The notes under the pieces: generated by a model
What the model saw: the letters and a program-made list of their open reading frames with translations, nothing else
Databases searched by the model: none
Told to the model about the DNA's origin: nothing
Shown: positions 54,257-63,434 of the stretch, piece after piece
Layout of the letters: the number at the start of each line of letters is the position of its first letter
Numbering within the stretch: position 1 is the stretch's first letter
Translations under genes and position numbers: made by a program
Source of the DNA: Sphingorhabdus sp.
GTDB taxonomy: Bacteria; Pseudomonadota; Alphaproteobacteria; Sphingomonadales; Sphingomonadaceae
DNA: 64,000 nucleotides
NCBI GenBank assembly: GCA_028279555.1
Contig: JANQNO010000005.1
Coordinates: forward strand, 62,001 to 126,000
Direction: 5' to 3'

Positions 54257-55036
54257 ATGCCAAACAAACATGGCGATTTTGTCTGGTATGAACTGGCTGC
54301 GGAGGACGTGGATGCGCAGCAAGACTTTTATAGCGCGCTGACCGGCTGGACATGGGAAGTTTCCGAAGGCCAGCCGGACATGCCCTATCATCTGTTCTCC
54401 GCCAACGGTGTCCAGATTGGCGGACTAATGGAGCTAACCGACGAAATGAAAGCCAATGGCGCAAAAACCAACTGGCTTGGTTATGTAGGCGTCGATGATA
54501 TTGGCAAGGGTGTCGATGGAATTTCGGCCGCAGGCGGCTCGATCCATATTCCGCCTACCGCGATACCGGGCATCGGTCAGTTTTCGATGGTCACGGACCC
54601 GCAGGGGGCTTTTTTCTATATCATGCAGGATACGTCCGGCGAGGAAAGCCACAGCTTCGCCAAGACCGAACCGAAGGTCGGCCATTGCGCCTGGAACGAA
54701 CTCATGACCAGCGATCCGGAAGGTGCCCTTGCCTTTTATAGTGATCGGTTTGGTTGGACCAAGGCCAGCGAAATGGACATGGGACCGATGGGCAAATATC
54801 ATCTGCTCGATCACGGTTATGGGCTTGGTGGAGTCATGAAAAAGCCGGATGAGATGCCGATTTCGGCCTGGACTTTCTATTTCCGGGTGCCTGATATCGA
54901 TGATGCTGTCGCGACGATCAAGGCAAAGGGCGGCAATATCATAGTAGAACCGATGGAGATTCCCGGAGGCGATTTTACGACCAGTGGTTTTGATCCCCTG
55001 GGCGCATATTTTTCGATCATTGGTTCCCGCAAATGA
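54257..55036 (+). CDS. Two-domain VOC-family protein
   Basis: 259 residues, two glyoxalase/bleomycin-resistance-type domains: residues 5-125 (GDFVWYELAAEDVDAQQDFYSALTGWTW) and 137-257 (GHCAWNELMTSDPEGALAFYSDRFGW). Each VOC unit is two beta-alpha-beta-beta-beta motifs that may hold a metal. Substrate unknown. AAGGAGAGG precedes the ATG, and the stop overlaps the next start. Confidence 0.9.
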   Translation: MPNKHGDFVWYELAAEDVDAQQDFYSALTGWTWEVSEGQPDMPYHLFSANGVQIGGLMELTDEMKANGAKTNWLGYVGVDDIGKGVDGISAAGGSIHIPPTAIPGIGQFSMVTDPQGAFFYIMQDTSGEESHSFAKTEPKVGHCAWNELMTSDPEGALAFYSDRFGWTKASEMDMGPMGKYHLLDHGYGLGGVMKKPDEMPISAWTFYFRVPDIDDAVATIKAKGGNIIVEPMEIPGGDFTTSGFDPLGAYFSIIGSRK

Positions 55037-55527
55037 TCGCCAAACACAAAGCTGCCGTCTTCCTGTGGTTTGACGGAGACGCCGTAAAGGCAGCAAAATT
55101 CTATGCAGAAACCTTCCCGGACAGCAAGATTGAAACGAAAATCGACGCCCCGATCGATACTCCGGGCGCAGAGACCGGCGATCCGCAACTGGTGGAATTG
55201 ACAATATGCGGTCTACCTTATGTCTTGCTCAATGCAGGCCCGCCTCAGGCACCTCCCAACGACACCTATTGCTTGCAGGTCTACACTGACGATCAGGCCG
55301 AGACCGACCGGTTGTGGGATGCAATCGTCGACAATGGCGGCGAGGCGATAATGTGCGGGTGGTGTAAGGACCGCTGGGGCTATCGCTGGCAGATCACGCC
55401 GCGCATATTGATGGATTCACTCTCGCACCCCGACCCGGAAGCTGCTGCTCGCGTGCAGCATGCGATGATGCAGATGCAGAAAATAGACCATGCCGCGATA
55501 GAGTTGGCGGTCAAAGGGGAGGATTGA
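55033..55527 (+). CDS. PhnB-like VOC protein
   Basis: 164 residues in the PhnB/3-demethylubiquinone methyltransferase-like VOC group: FLWFDGDAVKAAKFYAETFPDS, LTICGLPYVLLNAGP and GGEAIMCGWCKDRWGYRWQITP. Function uncertain. Coupled to its neighbours by overlaps at both ends. Confidence 0.88.
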   Translation: MIAKHKAAVFLWFDGDAVKAAKFYAETFPDSKIETKIDAPIDTPGAETGDPQLVELTICGLPYVLLNAGPPQAPPNDTYCLQVYTDDQAETDRLWDAIVDNGGEAIMCGWCKDRWGYRWQITPRILMDSLSHPDPEAAARVQHAMMQMQKIDHAAIELAVKGED

Positions 55528-55991
55528 TGGCAAAGGCTGACAATACTCTGTCGGTCACGCGCTTTATCGACGCGCCGCCGGAAAAAGTCTGGGACGTGCT
55601 GGCCAACCGGCAGGATGAGTGGTGGTGCCCGCCGCCCTGGCGCTCGGAAACCAGAGCGCTTGAAAAGCGGGCGGGCGGCCGCTGGTATGGGGTGATGCAT
55701 GGCCCGGATGGCGAGGAGATCGCCAATGATGGCCTGATGCTGGAATGGGAGGAAGGCAGGCGCTTTGTCGGCACGGATGCAATCCAAATCGTCGATGGCG
55801 AGTATGTCCCCACGCCAGCCTTCATGATCGGCAGCTGGGAAATAGCGCCGGAGGGAGACGGAACGCGCTATACCGCAACGGCGCGCCACTGGAGCGAGGA
55901 AGCGCGCAAACAGCATGAGGAAATGGGCATGATTGAAGGCTGGGAGACCTGCGCCGATCAGCTTGCGGCGCTCTGTGAAAAACAGGAATAG
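55527..55991 (+). CDS. SRPBCC (AHSA1-like) protein
   Basis: 154 residues with the START-like fold: LSVTRFIDAPPEKVWDVLANRQDEWWCP and GWETCADQLAALCEK. AHSA1-like proteins bind hydrophobic ligands or Hsp90-like partners. ATG 55527 uses the last base of the preceding stop and follows AGGGGAGG; a TTG one codon upstream is not needed. Confidence 0.85.
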   Translation: MAKADNTLSVTRFIDAPPEKVWDVLANRQDEWWCPPPWRSETRALEKRAGGRWYGVMHGPDGEEIANDGLMLEWEEGRRFVGTDAIQIVDGEYVPTPAFMIGSWEIAPEGDGTRYTATARHWSEEARKQHEEMGMIEGWETCADQLAALCEKQE

Positions 55992-55995
55992 CGCT

Positions 55996-56595
55996 TTAGC
56001 TGAAAACCTCTGATTTTCTGAGCGTTTGCCAGGCATCGACGACGGCCTGCAATTTTTTCTCATGGCTGCGATCGCCGCCGTTCCTGTCAGGGTGAAAGGC
56101 GCGCAGCTTGTTCGAATAGGCGCGGCGGATTGCGCGCTTGTCGGCATCTTCATCGAGACCCAGCGTATTCAGCGCTTTGCGCTCGCTGGCGGATAGGGGT
56201 GGTCCCATTTGCTCCGCAGCCTCGCGGCTGATCCCGCCGCGAAAGCGTGCACCGATGGCATCGAGCGGATCGGCGAAATCGGCCCAGCGCGGTGCGGGGT
56301 CACTGCCACCAGGCCAGCTGCGTTCTGCGTTGCGCCAGGCGCTGGCGGGATGCTGCGCCTCGTAAATCTCGTCGGCATCCATCCCGGCGAAATAGTCATA
56401 GCCGGCATTGAATTCGCGAACATGATCGAGGCAGAGATACCGGTAGGCACCCGGCCCGTCCCAGCTTGAGCGCTGCCCGGTCCAAGCCGGCGCGCGAAAC
56501 TCGCCTGGGGCGTTGCAGCCGGGTACGGAACATATCCGTCCATTGGCCTGGGTGCGCCCGCCGAATTTGTCATGCTTTCTTTTTGCTTCTGTCAA
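55996..56595 (-). CDS. J-domain protein
   Basis: 199 residues. The C-terminal third is a J domain with KRAIRRAYSNKLRAFHPDRNGGDRSHEKKLQAV, including the HPD tripeptide that stimulates DnaK. The N-terminal part carries CSVPGCNAPGEFRAP, Cys-containing, then AYRYLCLDHVREFNAGYDYF. Probably recruits DnaK to a specific client. The gene commonly neighbours bolA and cobST. Confidence 0.9.
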   Translation of the reverse strand: MTEAKRKHDKFGGRTQANGRICSVPGCNAPGEFRAPAWTGQRSSWDGPGAYRYLCLDHVREFNAGYDYFAGMDADEIYEAQHPASAWRNAERSWPGGSDPAPRWADFADPLDAIGARFRGGISREAAEQMGPPLSASERKALNTLGLDEDADKRAIRRAYSNKLRAFHPDRNGGDRSHEKKLQAVVDAWQTLRKSEVFS

Positions 56596-56601
56596 ACCAA
56601 C

Positions 56602-56677
56602 ACCGTAGGGCTGAGCCTGTCGAAGCCCGCATCTCGATGCTGAGAAACGTCCTTCGACAAGCTCAGGACTAACGGTT
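56602..56677. repeat. CTTCGAC-type palindromic repeat
   Basis: ACCGTAGGGCTGAGCCTGTCGAAG facing CTTCGACAAGCTCAGGACTAACGGT around a CGATGCTGAGAAAC centre. It lies in the divergent gap between the J-domain gene and bolA. Confidence 0.8.
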
Positions 56678-56713
56678 ATCTAGGGCAGAGGATTCAGTTT
56701 ATATGGAAGCATT

Positions 56714-56989
56714 ATGACCAAAATTCCAGTGGCCAAGGAAATCGAGGAGTTGCTGACGCTGGCATTTGCGCCGGTGGAGCTGAATATCATCAATGACAGC
56801 GCGGCGCATGCCGGCCATGCGGGCGACGATGGCTCAGGCGAGAGCCATTTCACGGTGGAAATTGTGAGCGAAGCTTTCGACGGTGTGTCACGGGTTCAGC
56901 GGCAGCGGATGGTCAACAAGGTGCTCGGCGATATTCCCGGCCGGCGTGTGCATGCTCTGGCGATCAAGGCGAAGGCGGTTGGGGAATAG
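56714..56989 (+). CDS. bolA: BolA-family protein
   Basis: 91 residues: ELNIINDSAAHAGHAG (loop with His for [2Fe-2S] sharing with Grx) and SRVQRQRMVNKVLGDIPGRRVHALAIKAKA (nucleic-acid or partner helix). Works with monothiol glutaredoxins in iron-sulfur and iron regulation. Confidence 0.94.
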   Translation: MTKIPVAKEIEELLTLAFAPVELNIINDSAAHAGHAGDDGSGESHFTVEIVSEAFDGVSRVQRQRMVNKVLGDIPGRRVHALAIKAKAVGE

Positions 56990-56991
56990 CA

Positions 56992-57459
56992 GTGCCGGTT
57001 TGGCCTTGGCAAAAGGCGCGTCCCGGCGTTGATGAATATGGGCGGCATCCAGCCTGGTACGCAGCAATGGAAGGCCGCTCAGCGGATCTTCGGAAACATC
57101 TGAAACAGAGGGTAAGCGCCGATCATGCCGACAAGGAGGGCATGACTATGCTGTCAGTGGCTGCATTTTACGGGAAAAGTGATTGCGTCAAATTGCTGCT
57201 TGAAAAAGGTGCGGATCCCAATTTGGTGAATCGACATGGAAATGGCCCTTTATGGGAAGCTACCCGGGAAGCGTCTCAAAAAGGAATGAGCGACCATCCC
57301 GCTTTTGACCGGTCGGTGATAGAAATGTTGCTCGCGGCAGGAGCTGACCCAAACTGCCTTAACAAAGCTGGGAAGTCACCTGCCGGGTGGGCCAGCTTAT
57401 CTCCCGAATTGCAGAGGGTCTATCGCAAGTTTGGCTACCAAGGAGAATTCGAGTTGTGA
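56992..57459 (+). CDS. Ankyrin-repeat protein
   Basis: 155 residues from a GTG, two bases after bolA. Repeats: AWYAAMEGRSADLRKHLKQRV, MTMLSVAAFYGKSDCVKLLLEKGADPNLVNRHGN and VIEMLLAAGADPNCLNKAGKS. Protein-binding scaffold with unknown partner. The stop overlaps the cupin start (GTGA). Confidence 0.85.
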   Translation: MPVWPWQKARPGVDEYGRHPAWYAAMEGRSADLRKHLKQRVSADHADKEGMTMLSVAAFYGKSDCVKLLLEKGADPNLVNRHGNGPLWEATREASQKGMSDHPAFDRSVIEMLLAAGADPNCLNKAGKSPAGWASLSPELQRVYRKFGYQGEFEL

Positions 57460-57836
57460 GTGCATTTTCTTCCAATAGCAAAATCAACCTCGCCGATGCC
57501 TTCTCCAAAATCCCTGATTATTGGAGCCCCCGTGTTGCCGGCGATATCAACGACTTTCAGGTGAAGCTTGCCAAATTCGAAGGCGCTTTCGACTGGCATT
57601 GTCATGAGGCGGAGGATGAGCTCTTTCTGGTGGTGAAGGGGCGATTGCGCATGGGATTGCGCGATGGCGACGTCGATCTGGAGGAGGGAGAGTTCATCAT
57701 TGTGCCGCATGGCACCGAGCACAAACCAGAAGCTTTGTCGGACGAATGCCATGTGCTTATGCTGGAGCCAAAAACAACACTGAATACAGGAACCGAGGTG
57801 ACCGAGCGAACGGTTGCGGACCCCGAGCGTCTTTGA
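57456..57836 (+). CDS. Cupin-domain protein
   Basis: 126 residues from a GTG at 57456 that overlaps the ankyrin stop, behind AAGGAG. The cupin metal motif is FDWHCHEAEDELFLVVKGRL and the second motif PHGTEHKPEA. Likely a metal-binding beta-barrel; substrate unknown. Confidence 0.88.
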   Translation: MSAFSSNSKINLADAFSKIPDYWSPRVAGDINDFQVKLAKFEGAFDWHCHEAEDELFLVVKGRLRMGLRDGDVDLEEGEFIIVPHGTEHKPEALSDECHVLMLEPKTTLNTGTEVTERTVADPERL

Positions 57837-57867
57837 ACATAGCATTTTGTATAAACGGCAGAATAAT

Positions 57868-58323
57868 ATGATTGACCTCAGATATTCCTCCCGATTGGCG
57901 GCCCCGCAGCCCGAAGTTTGGAACCATGCGACGAGTGCGGAAGGCGTCAACTATGAATTGAAACCATTGGCACGCATGACCTTTCCAAAAGATATCCGGA
58001 GCTTGGAAGACCTGCAATTTACCGCAGGCGAACCGATTTTCAGAAGCTGGGTTTTTCTGTTTGGTATCCTGCCGTTTGATTTTTCCAACTTCACGCTGGA
58101 GAGCCTTGATGCGGGCGGCAGCTTTGTCGAGAAATCGACCATGGGTTCGATGCGCAAATGGCAGCATTCGAGGATAGTCGCTGCCGAAGGGCCGGGATGC
58201 TGCGTCACCGATATGCTTGAATTTGAGCCGCGATTGCCGTCCTTTGTCGTCAGGCCATTTGTCGACATGCTGTTCAAACATCGTCACCAAAGGCTGATCC
58301 AGAGATTCGGGCGCGGAGAATAG
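57868..58323 (+). CDS. SRPBCC-fold protein
   Basis: 151 residues: IDLRYSSRLAAPQPEVWNHATSAEGVNYEL at the start, LDAGGSFVEKSTMGSMRKWQHSRIV in the middle and a helical end (RPFVDMLFKHRHQRLIQRF). This is the START/polyketide-cyclase-like fold often found beside epimerase-type genes. ATG 57868 chosen over a frame from 57814 that overlaps the cupin. Confidence 0.78.
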   Translation: MIDLRYSSRLAAPQPEVWNHATSAEGVNYELKPLARMTFPKDIRSLEDLQFTAGEPIFRSWVFLFGILPFDFSNFTLESLDAGGSFVEKSTMGSMRKWQHSRIVAAEGPGCCVTDMLEFEPRLPSFVVRPFVDMLFKHRHQRLIQRFGRGE

Positions 58324-58324
58324 G

Positions 58325-59212
58325 ATGACTATGCAGACAATCACCCCCACGACCTATGATCTTGGCGAGTTCGAAGTCCGCCGCGTTTTGCCGTCACGGC
58401 AGAGGCGCATGGTTGGCCCGTTTATTTTCGTCGATCAGTTCGGGCCGGCCGTCATGCCGCCGGGTGCAGGAATGGGCGTGCGCCCGCATCCGCATATCAA
58501 CCTCGCCACCGTGACCTATCTTTTCGACGGTGCGATCGATCACCGCGACAGCCTGGGCAGCCATCAGCTGATCGAACCCGGTGCGGTCAACCTGATGACC
58601 GCGGGAAAGGGCATAGTGCACAGCGAGCGCTCGCCGGTGGATCAGCATGACAAGCCCAAGCCCATGTTTGGCATGCAGACCTGGCTGGCGCTTCCCGACG
58701 GACAGGAAGAGATCGATCCCGCTTTCGAACATGTGCCTGCGGAAACGATTCCGGTTGTGGAAGATGGCTGCGCAAAGGCGTATGTCATCATGGGCTCGCT
58801 CTGGGGCAAGACCGCCCCCACGACATGCCTTAGTGAGACGATTTATGCGGACATTCAGCTTGCAGCAGGCGGCGCGATGCCGATCGATGCGGATGCCGAC
58901 GAACGCGCGGTCATGCTGGTCGAAGGCGAGGCAGAACTGAGCGGACAGCCGCTTGAGAAATATACGCTTTATGTGCTCGCTCCGGGCGACGCAGCGACGC
59001 TATCCTCCTCAACAAGCGCGCGGGCGATGCTGCTCGGCGGTGAAGCTTTTTCAACCCCGCGCCATGTCTGGTGGAATTTCGTCTCCAGCGACCGCGAGCG
59101 TATCGAGCAGGCCAAGCGCGACTGGAATGAGGGGCGCTTCCCCAAGGTTCCCGGCGATGAAAAGGAGTTTATTCCGATTCCGGAAGTGCCTTTGACACGC
59201 AGTGACGGTTGA
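58325..59212 (+). CDS. Pirin-family protein
   Basis: 295 residues of bicupin pirin: MVGPFIFVDQFGP, VRPHPHINLATVTYLFDGAIDHRDSLG (metal-binding His) and GKGIVHSE. The C-terminal cupin ends GEAFSTPRHVWWNFVSSDRERI. Pirins may act as quercetinases or redox-responsive regulators. It begins one base after the preceding stop. Confidence 0.92.
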   Translation: MTMQTITPTTYDLGEFEVRRVLPSRQRRMVGPFIFVDQFGPAVMPPGAGMGVRPHPHINLATVTYLFDGAIDHRDSLGSHQLIEPGAVNLMTAGKGIVHSERSPVDQHDKPKPMFGMQTWLALPDGQEEIDPAFEHVPAETIPVVEDGCAKAYVIMGSLWGKTAPTTCLSETIYADIQLAAGGAMPIDADADERAVMLVEGEAELSGQPLEKYTLYVLAPGDAATLSSSTSARAMLLGGEAFSTPRHVWWNFVSSDRERIEQAKRDWNEGRFPKVPGDEKEFIPIPEVPLTRSDG

Positions 59213-59340
59213 GAAAGCAACCGTAGCCCTGAGCCGTCAGCGCTTTTGCGCTGGCGAAAGTCGAAGAGCGTTTCTCAGTATTGACGCGTCCTTCGACAGC
59301 CGCAGTTGCTTGCAGCAACAGCTGCTCAGGACTACGGTTT
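59213..59340. repeat. CTTCGAC-type palindromic repeat with internal hairpins
   Basis: Starts AAGCAACCGTAGCCCTGAGC and ends GCTCAGGACTACGGTTT. The arms carry extra hairpins CAGCGC-TTTT-GCGCTG and GCAGTTGCTTGCAGCAACAGC. It fills the gap between pirin and the hydrolase gene. Confidence 0.75.
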
Positions 59341-59344
59341 GGTG

Positions 59345-60256
59345 ATGACCGAATTCGACAAACAACGCATGGCGTTATCAACCGGCGTCGAGCTGGATGT
59401 CTTTACGGCGGGAAACCCTGCGAATCCGCCGGTCATTTTCCTGCATGGCTTTCCCGAGAGCCATCGCACCTGGCGGCACCAGATGCGCGCGCTTGCCGCG
59501 GCGGGTTATTATTGCATCGCACCCGATCAGCGCGGCTTTGCCGGAAGTTCCAAACCAACGGAGATCAGCGATTATGCGCCTGACAAGCCAGTAGCAGACC
59601 TTTTCGCGCTCGCCGATGCGCTGGAATTGCCTGAATTCACGCTCGCAGCGCATGATTGGGGCGGCGCGATCGCCTGGATGGCAGCGCTCAAACGACCGGA
59701 CCGGATATCGCGTTTGATGATGTGCAACAGCGCGCATCCGCTGATCTTTCAGCGCACCCTCTATGACGACATGGCGCAGCGTGAGGCGAGCCAGTATATG
59801 AATGTCTTCAAGGGTGACCGGATCGACCGGAGCATTGCCGAGAAGGGCCTTGCATGGTTCTATGACCACAGCTTCATGCGGCATTTGACGCCGGAACAAA
59901 TGGATGAGGATGATCGCGCGGCCTATCTGGCCGAATGGGCCACCGATGATGCGATCTATTCGATGCTGAAATGGTACAAAGCGACCAATATGGTCGTCCC
60001 GCCGATGGAGGGCGACGTCGAGCGCCCGGCCTTTTTGGACAAGCCCTTTCCAATAATCGAAATTCCCACGCTTGTCTTATGGGGCATGGAAGATCCGGCC
60101 TTGCTACCCTGCCAGCTGGACGGGCTGGATCAGCTGGTATCAGATCTGGCGATCGTGAAAGTCGACGCCGGTCACTTCGTGACCTGGGAAGCACCCGAGG
60201 CGGTGAACGCGGCCATGCTGAATTGGTTGGGGAATATACCAGCATCTGAAAGCTAG
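59345..60256 (+). CDS. Alpha/beta hydrolase, epoxide-hydrolase-like
   Basis: 303 residues. HGFPES oxyanion element (34-39), nucleophile Asp104 in AAHDWGGAIAW, acid in LWGMEDPALL and His in VDAGHFVTWEAP. The Asp nucleophile points to epoxide hydrolase or haloalkane dehalogenase chemistry. ATG 59345 follows the repeat directly; a GTG at 59342 is adjacent. Confidence 0.88.
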   Translation: MTEFDKQRMALSTGVELDVFTAGNPANPPVIFLHGFPESHRTWRHQMRALAAAGYYCIAPDQRGFAGSSKPTEISDYAPDKPVADLFALADALELPEFTLAAHDWGGAIAWMAALKRPDRISRLMMCNSAHPLIFQRTLYDDMAQREASQYMNVFKGDRIDRSIAEKGLAWFYDHSFMRHLTPEQMDEDDRAAYLAEWATDDAIYSMLKWYKATNMVVPPMEGDVERPAFLDKPFPIIEIPTLVLWGMEDPALLPCQLDGLDQLVSDLAIVKVDAGHFVTWEAPEAVNAAMLNWLGNIPASES

Positions 60257-60260
60257 TGCT

Positions 60261-60331
60261 CTCCAGCGAAAGCTGGAGTCCAGATGAAATATCAGTTCGG
60301 TATCAAACACTGGACCCCAGCTTTCGCTGGG
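60261..60331. repeat. Paired palindromic repeat (GAAA-loop type)
   Basis: CTCCAGC-GAAA-GCTGGAG at 60261-60278 and CCCAGC-TTTC-GCTGGG at 60316-60331, with GTCCAG and CTGGAC just inside. Between convergent genes. Confidence 0.8.
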
Positions 60332-60348
60332 AGCACAGTGTTTGGAGA

Positions 60349-61407
60349 TCAAAACCATTCCACCCATGCGCCATGCGCCTGCGCCTGGCCAAGTATCGCT
60401 GGCTCTTCGCCACCGGGCCAATAGGCGATTTTGAGTTCATGCCGGAATGTCTTGCGATTGGTCTCCAGGCTCATCCAGGCAAGCGGCTTTTCTTCGGTCG
60501 CCTTTGCGCCGGCCGCATATAGCGCCTGCTTGATCCTCTGCCGGCGATCTTCCGGGATATATTGCCAGACGATGGAATGGTGGAAAACGCGGGTTACACC
60601 GCGCTCCTGCGAGGCGGCAATGCGGTTCTCGACCCAGTCAGCGGCATCCATCTTTTTAACGTTGGAAGATTGTTCATTGGCCAGCTGGATAGCTGCATCC
60701 ATGCGCCTGATCCGGTCTGCATTTTCCGGCCAGACATAGCTTTTGACGCGTAATGCGCTCTCGGGATCGGACAGGTCGATGGGGGCCTGATCGCAGCCCT
60801 GAATCGATACAATCTCGACCCGATTGTCCGGGGGTGCAGGTCCGCGCCATTCGGGCCTGATCTGCATAGGGCTATCTGCTGGACCAGCTGTCACCCCGCC
60901 CAGCTCGTAATGATAGCGGTCCATCATCGTGTTGATCCCTGCGCTCGCGCCGAGCTCGTTGAGTTCGAACCGCGATCCGGTTTTCGCAGATAGCCATTTG
61001 AGGCCAGCCATGAAGCTCGCCGAGCGCCCCGCCTCGTTGGTTTGCGGCGGGCTGCCGAACCAGGGCAGAAGCCGCGCATCATGATCGCGCGTGACCGCGA
61101 GCACGACGGCGTCAACCCGGGCCTGATCAGTGATATCGCCGGTATAGACGGGAATGAGCCGGTCATCATCGCCGGTGATCTTCAGATGATGAAATCCGCC
61201 CGCCAGCCTCAGCGGCATGGCGTCCTCGAGTGGCAGTCCAGGCCATTCGCGGATAACCTTGCCGCAGGCCGTGTCGCTTGCCATCAGCGCGATCTGCGCC
61301 CTGACGATCCGGGCCGTGCAGGGCGCACCATTTCTTTCGCAATGTTCGGCCTGAAAGAGAATGCCGTCAGTGATGTCCCTGGTCTCGATCACATCGCTTG
61401 CAGGCAT
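60349..61407 (-). CDS. DUF2332 protein
   Basis: 352 residues of the DUF2332 family: LFQAEHCERNGAPCTARIVRA at the start, FELNELGASAGINTMMDRYHYELGG in the middle and TRVFHHSIVWQYIPEDRRQRI later. A Rossmann-like methyltransferase relationship has been suggested for the family, but function is unknown. ATG 61407 follows GAAAGGAAG; a frame from 61476 reads through unlikely sequence. Confidence 0.85.
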   Translation of the reverse strand: MPASDVIETRDITDGILFQAEHCERNGAPCTARIVRAQIALMASDTACGKVIREWPGLPLEDAMPLRLAGGFHHLKITGDDDRLIPVYTGDITDQARVDAVVLAVTRDHDARLLPWFGSPPQTNEAGRSASFMAGLKWLSAKTGSRFELNELGASAGINTMMDRYHYELGGVTAGPADSPMQIRPEWRGPAPPDNRVEIVSIQGCDQAPIDLSDPESALRVKSYVWPENADRIRRMDAAIQLANEQSSNVKKMDAADWVENRIAASQERGVTRVFHHSIVWQYIPEDRRQRIKQALYAAGAKATEEKPLAWMSLETNRKTFRHELKIAYWPGGEEPAILGQAQAHGAWVEWF

Positions 61408-61533
61408 ATTTCTTCCTTTCACGCAGAGACATAGAGGAAAAAATGTTGCGGCGCAAAAAATGGAGCACCAACCCAATCTTCAGCCAAGCTCCACCAAATT
61501 GATTGCCGTCGCCTTGCAGTTAAATTCGACGTC

Positions 61534-61603
61534 ATTCCGGCGAAAGCCGGAATCTCTTTTGGTAAGCCGCACTACTGCCGGAGATCCCGGCTTTCGCCTG
61601 GAT
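61534..61603. repeat. Paired palindromic repeat (GAAA-loop type)
   Basis: ATTCCGGC-GAAA-GCCGGAAT at 61534-61553 and ATCCCGG-(6)-CCTGGAT at 61584-61603, opening with GTC and closing with GATGAC. It ends 16 bases before the metW stop. Confidence 0.8.
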
Positions 61604-61618
61604 GACGATCTTAAAAAG

Positions 61619-62212
61619 TCAGCTCTTCCGCAATTTGAATACCGCATGCGCGGCAAGCAAGTTTGCCAGCCTTTTGGTGGCCTGCTGCTTGCCACCCAGA
61701 AACCAGCTATTCTCGATCACGACATCGCGCTCTTTCAGGAAGGCGCGAAAGTCGTCGATGGTAACATGGTGGATGTTCGGCGTGTCATACCAGCGATCGG
61801 GGAGCTGCTTTGTCACTGGCATCCGCCCGCCAAACATATGCGCGAAGCGAATGCGCCATTGCGCAAAATTCGGAAATGAAACGAAGGCTTCTTTTCCGAT
61901 ACGCAGCAGATGCTCAAGCACAATGTCGGGCCGGCGCGTGGTCTGCAGCGTCTGGCTCAATATGGCATAGTCGAAACTGTCGTCGGGATAGTCGGCAAGG
62001 TCGGTATCGGCATCGCCCTGTATTACCGATAGCCCGCGCGCGACAGCGGCGGAGACGTTAGCGGCATCTATCTCCAGACCGCGGGCGTCGACCTGTTTCT
62101 CGTCGCGCAATGCGGCCATCAGCGCGCCGTCGCCGCAGCCGACATCCAGCACGCGCGTCCCGGCCTGGATGTTGTTTGCTATAATGGTCAGGTCCGGGCG
62201 AAGCGCAGTCAT
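61619..62212 (-). CDS. metW: MetW, methionine-synthesis partner of MetX
   Basis: 197 residues, class I methyltransferase fold: [15 protein letters not shown] (SAM-binding glycine loop), [28 protein letters not shown] and [10 protein letters not shown]. It raises or directs acylation by MetX. The start overlaps the metX stop (ATGA). Confidence 0.95.
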   Translation of the reverse strand: MTALRPDLTIIANNIQAGTRVLDVGCGDGALMAALRDEKQVDARGLEIDAANVSAAVARGLSVIQGDADTDLADYPDDSFDYAILSQTLQTTRRPDIVLEHLLRIGKEAFVSFPNFAQWRIRFAHMFGGRMPVTKQLPDRWYDTPNIHHVTIDDFRAFLKERDVVIENSWFLGGKQQATKRLANLLAAHAVFKLRKS

Positions 62213-63333
62213 CCAATGTCTCCGGCGCTCAAAAAGCCTGCAATCACACGGTTCATCTCGGGCGTCTCCAGAAGGAAGGCGTCATGGCCGAATGGCGACG
62301 AAAGCTCAACAAAGCTCGCAGCGGCTCCTGCGGCATTCAGCGCATGCACGATGCGGCGCGATTCAGCGGTCGGGTAAAGCCAGTCGCTATCGAAGCTGAT
62401 AAGGCAAAAGCGCGTCTTGCTGCCCGAAAATGCCTTGGCCAGCACGCCGTTATGCGCTTCGGCAAGATCGAAATAGTCCATGGCGCGGGTAATGTAGAGA
62501 TAGCTGTTGGCATCGAAGCGGTCGACAAAGGTCGATCCCTGATGGCGCAAATAGCTTTCCACCTGAAAGTCCGCATCGAAGCCGAAACTTTTGGCTTCCC
62601 GATCTTGCAGGTTACGACCGAATTTCCCGGTCAGCCCCTCTTCGGACATATAGGTGATGTGGGCCGCCATCCGCGCAACCGCGAGGCCTTTGGCAGGTGA
62701 GTTGTCGCTGCCATAATAGTCTCCGCCCTGCCAGTTGGGGTCGGCCATGATTGCCTGCCGCCCGACCTCGTGAAAGGCGATATTCTGCGCGGAATGGCGC
62801 GCTGTCGATGCAATCACGATTGCGCTTTTCACCCGGTCAGGAAACAGCGATGCCCAGCTCAGCGCCTGCATGCCGCCCATCGAACCGCCGATGACGCAGG
62901 CCAGCCGCTCTATCTCCAGATGATCGAGCAGGATTGCCTGCGCTCTTACCATGTCGGCAATCGTGATGACAGGAAACGCCATGCCGTAAGGGTTGTTGGT
63001 GGCAGGATTGATGCTTGCGGGGCCGGAGGAGCCCATGCAGCTCCCAAGCACATTGATACAGATCACGCAAAAGCGATCAGTATCCAGCGGTTTGCCGGGG
63101 CCGACCATATTCAGCCACCAGCCCGGCTTTCCCGTGGCGGGATGCTGGCTTGCTACATACTGGTCGCCTGTAAGGGCGTGGCAGATCAATATGGCGTTGT
63201 CGCGCGCTTCATTGAGCGCGCCATAGCTTTCATACGCAAAGTCGACTGGCACAAGCTCTGCGCCGCTATCCAGCTTGACCGGCCCCATCAGCCGGATGCC
63301 CTTGTCGAGGCCAAATCTGTCGTCTTCGCTCAT
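62209..63333 (-). CDS. metX: Homoserine O-acyltransferase
   Basis: 374 residues. Nucleophile Ser in [14 protein letters not shown], catalytic Asp in [12 protein letters not shown] and His in [11 protein letters not shown]. Activates homoserine for methionine synthesis; whether acetyl- or succinyl-CoA is used cannot be told by eye. Transcribed with metW. No SAM riboswitch is evident in the 101 bases upstream. Confidence 0.95.
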   Translation of the reverse strand: MSEDDRFGLDKGIRLMGPVKLDSGAELVPVDFAYESYGALNEARDNAILICHALTGDQYVASQHPATGKPGWWLNMVGPGKPLDTDRFCVICINVLGSCMGSSGPASINPATNNPYGMAFPVITIADMVRAQAILLDHLEIERLACVIGGSMGGMQALSWASLFPDRVKSAIVIASTARHSAQNIAFHEVGRQAIMADPNWQGGDYYGSDNSPAKGLAVARMAAHITYMSEEGLTGKFGRNLQDREAKSFGFDADFQVESYLRHQGSTFVDRFDANSYLYITRAMDYFDLAEAHNGVLAKAFSGSKTRFCLISFDSDWLYPTAESRRIVHALNAAGAAASFVELSSPFGHDAFLLETPEMNRVIAGFLSAGDIG

Positions 63334-63434
63334 GGCAAAAGGGGGCTAGGCAGTGGGCTGCGCGGCGTCAATCACGATTTGAATTGGCATCGCACCGAAG
63401 TTGCGCAATAACTTGCTGGCAGAGGAGGTCAGGT

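Noticed and set aside
63334..63434. SAM-II or SAM/SAH riboswitch before metX
   Set aside because: No match to the CGCGNTGATTT or GCTAAAG cores in the 101 bases upstream on the leftward strand.
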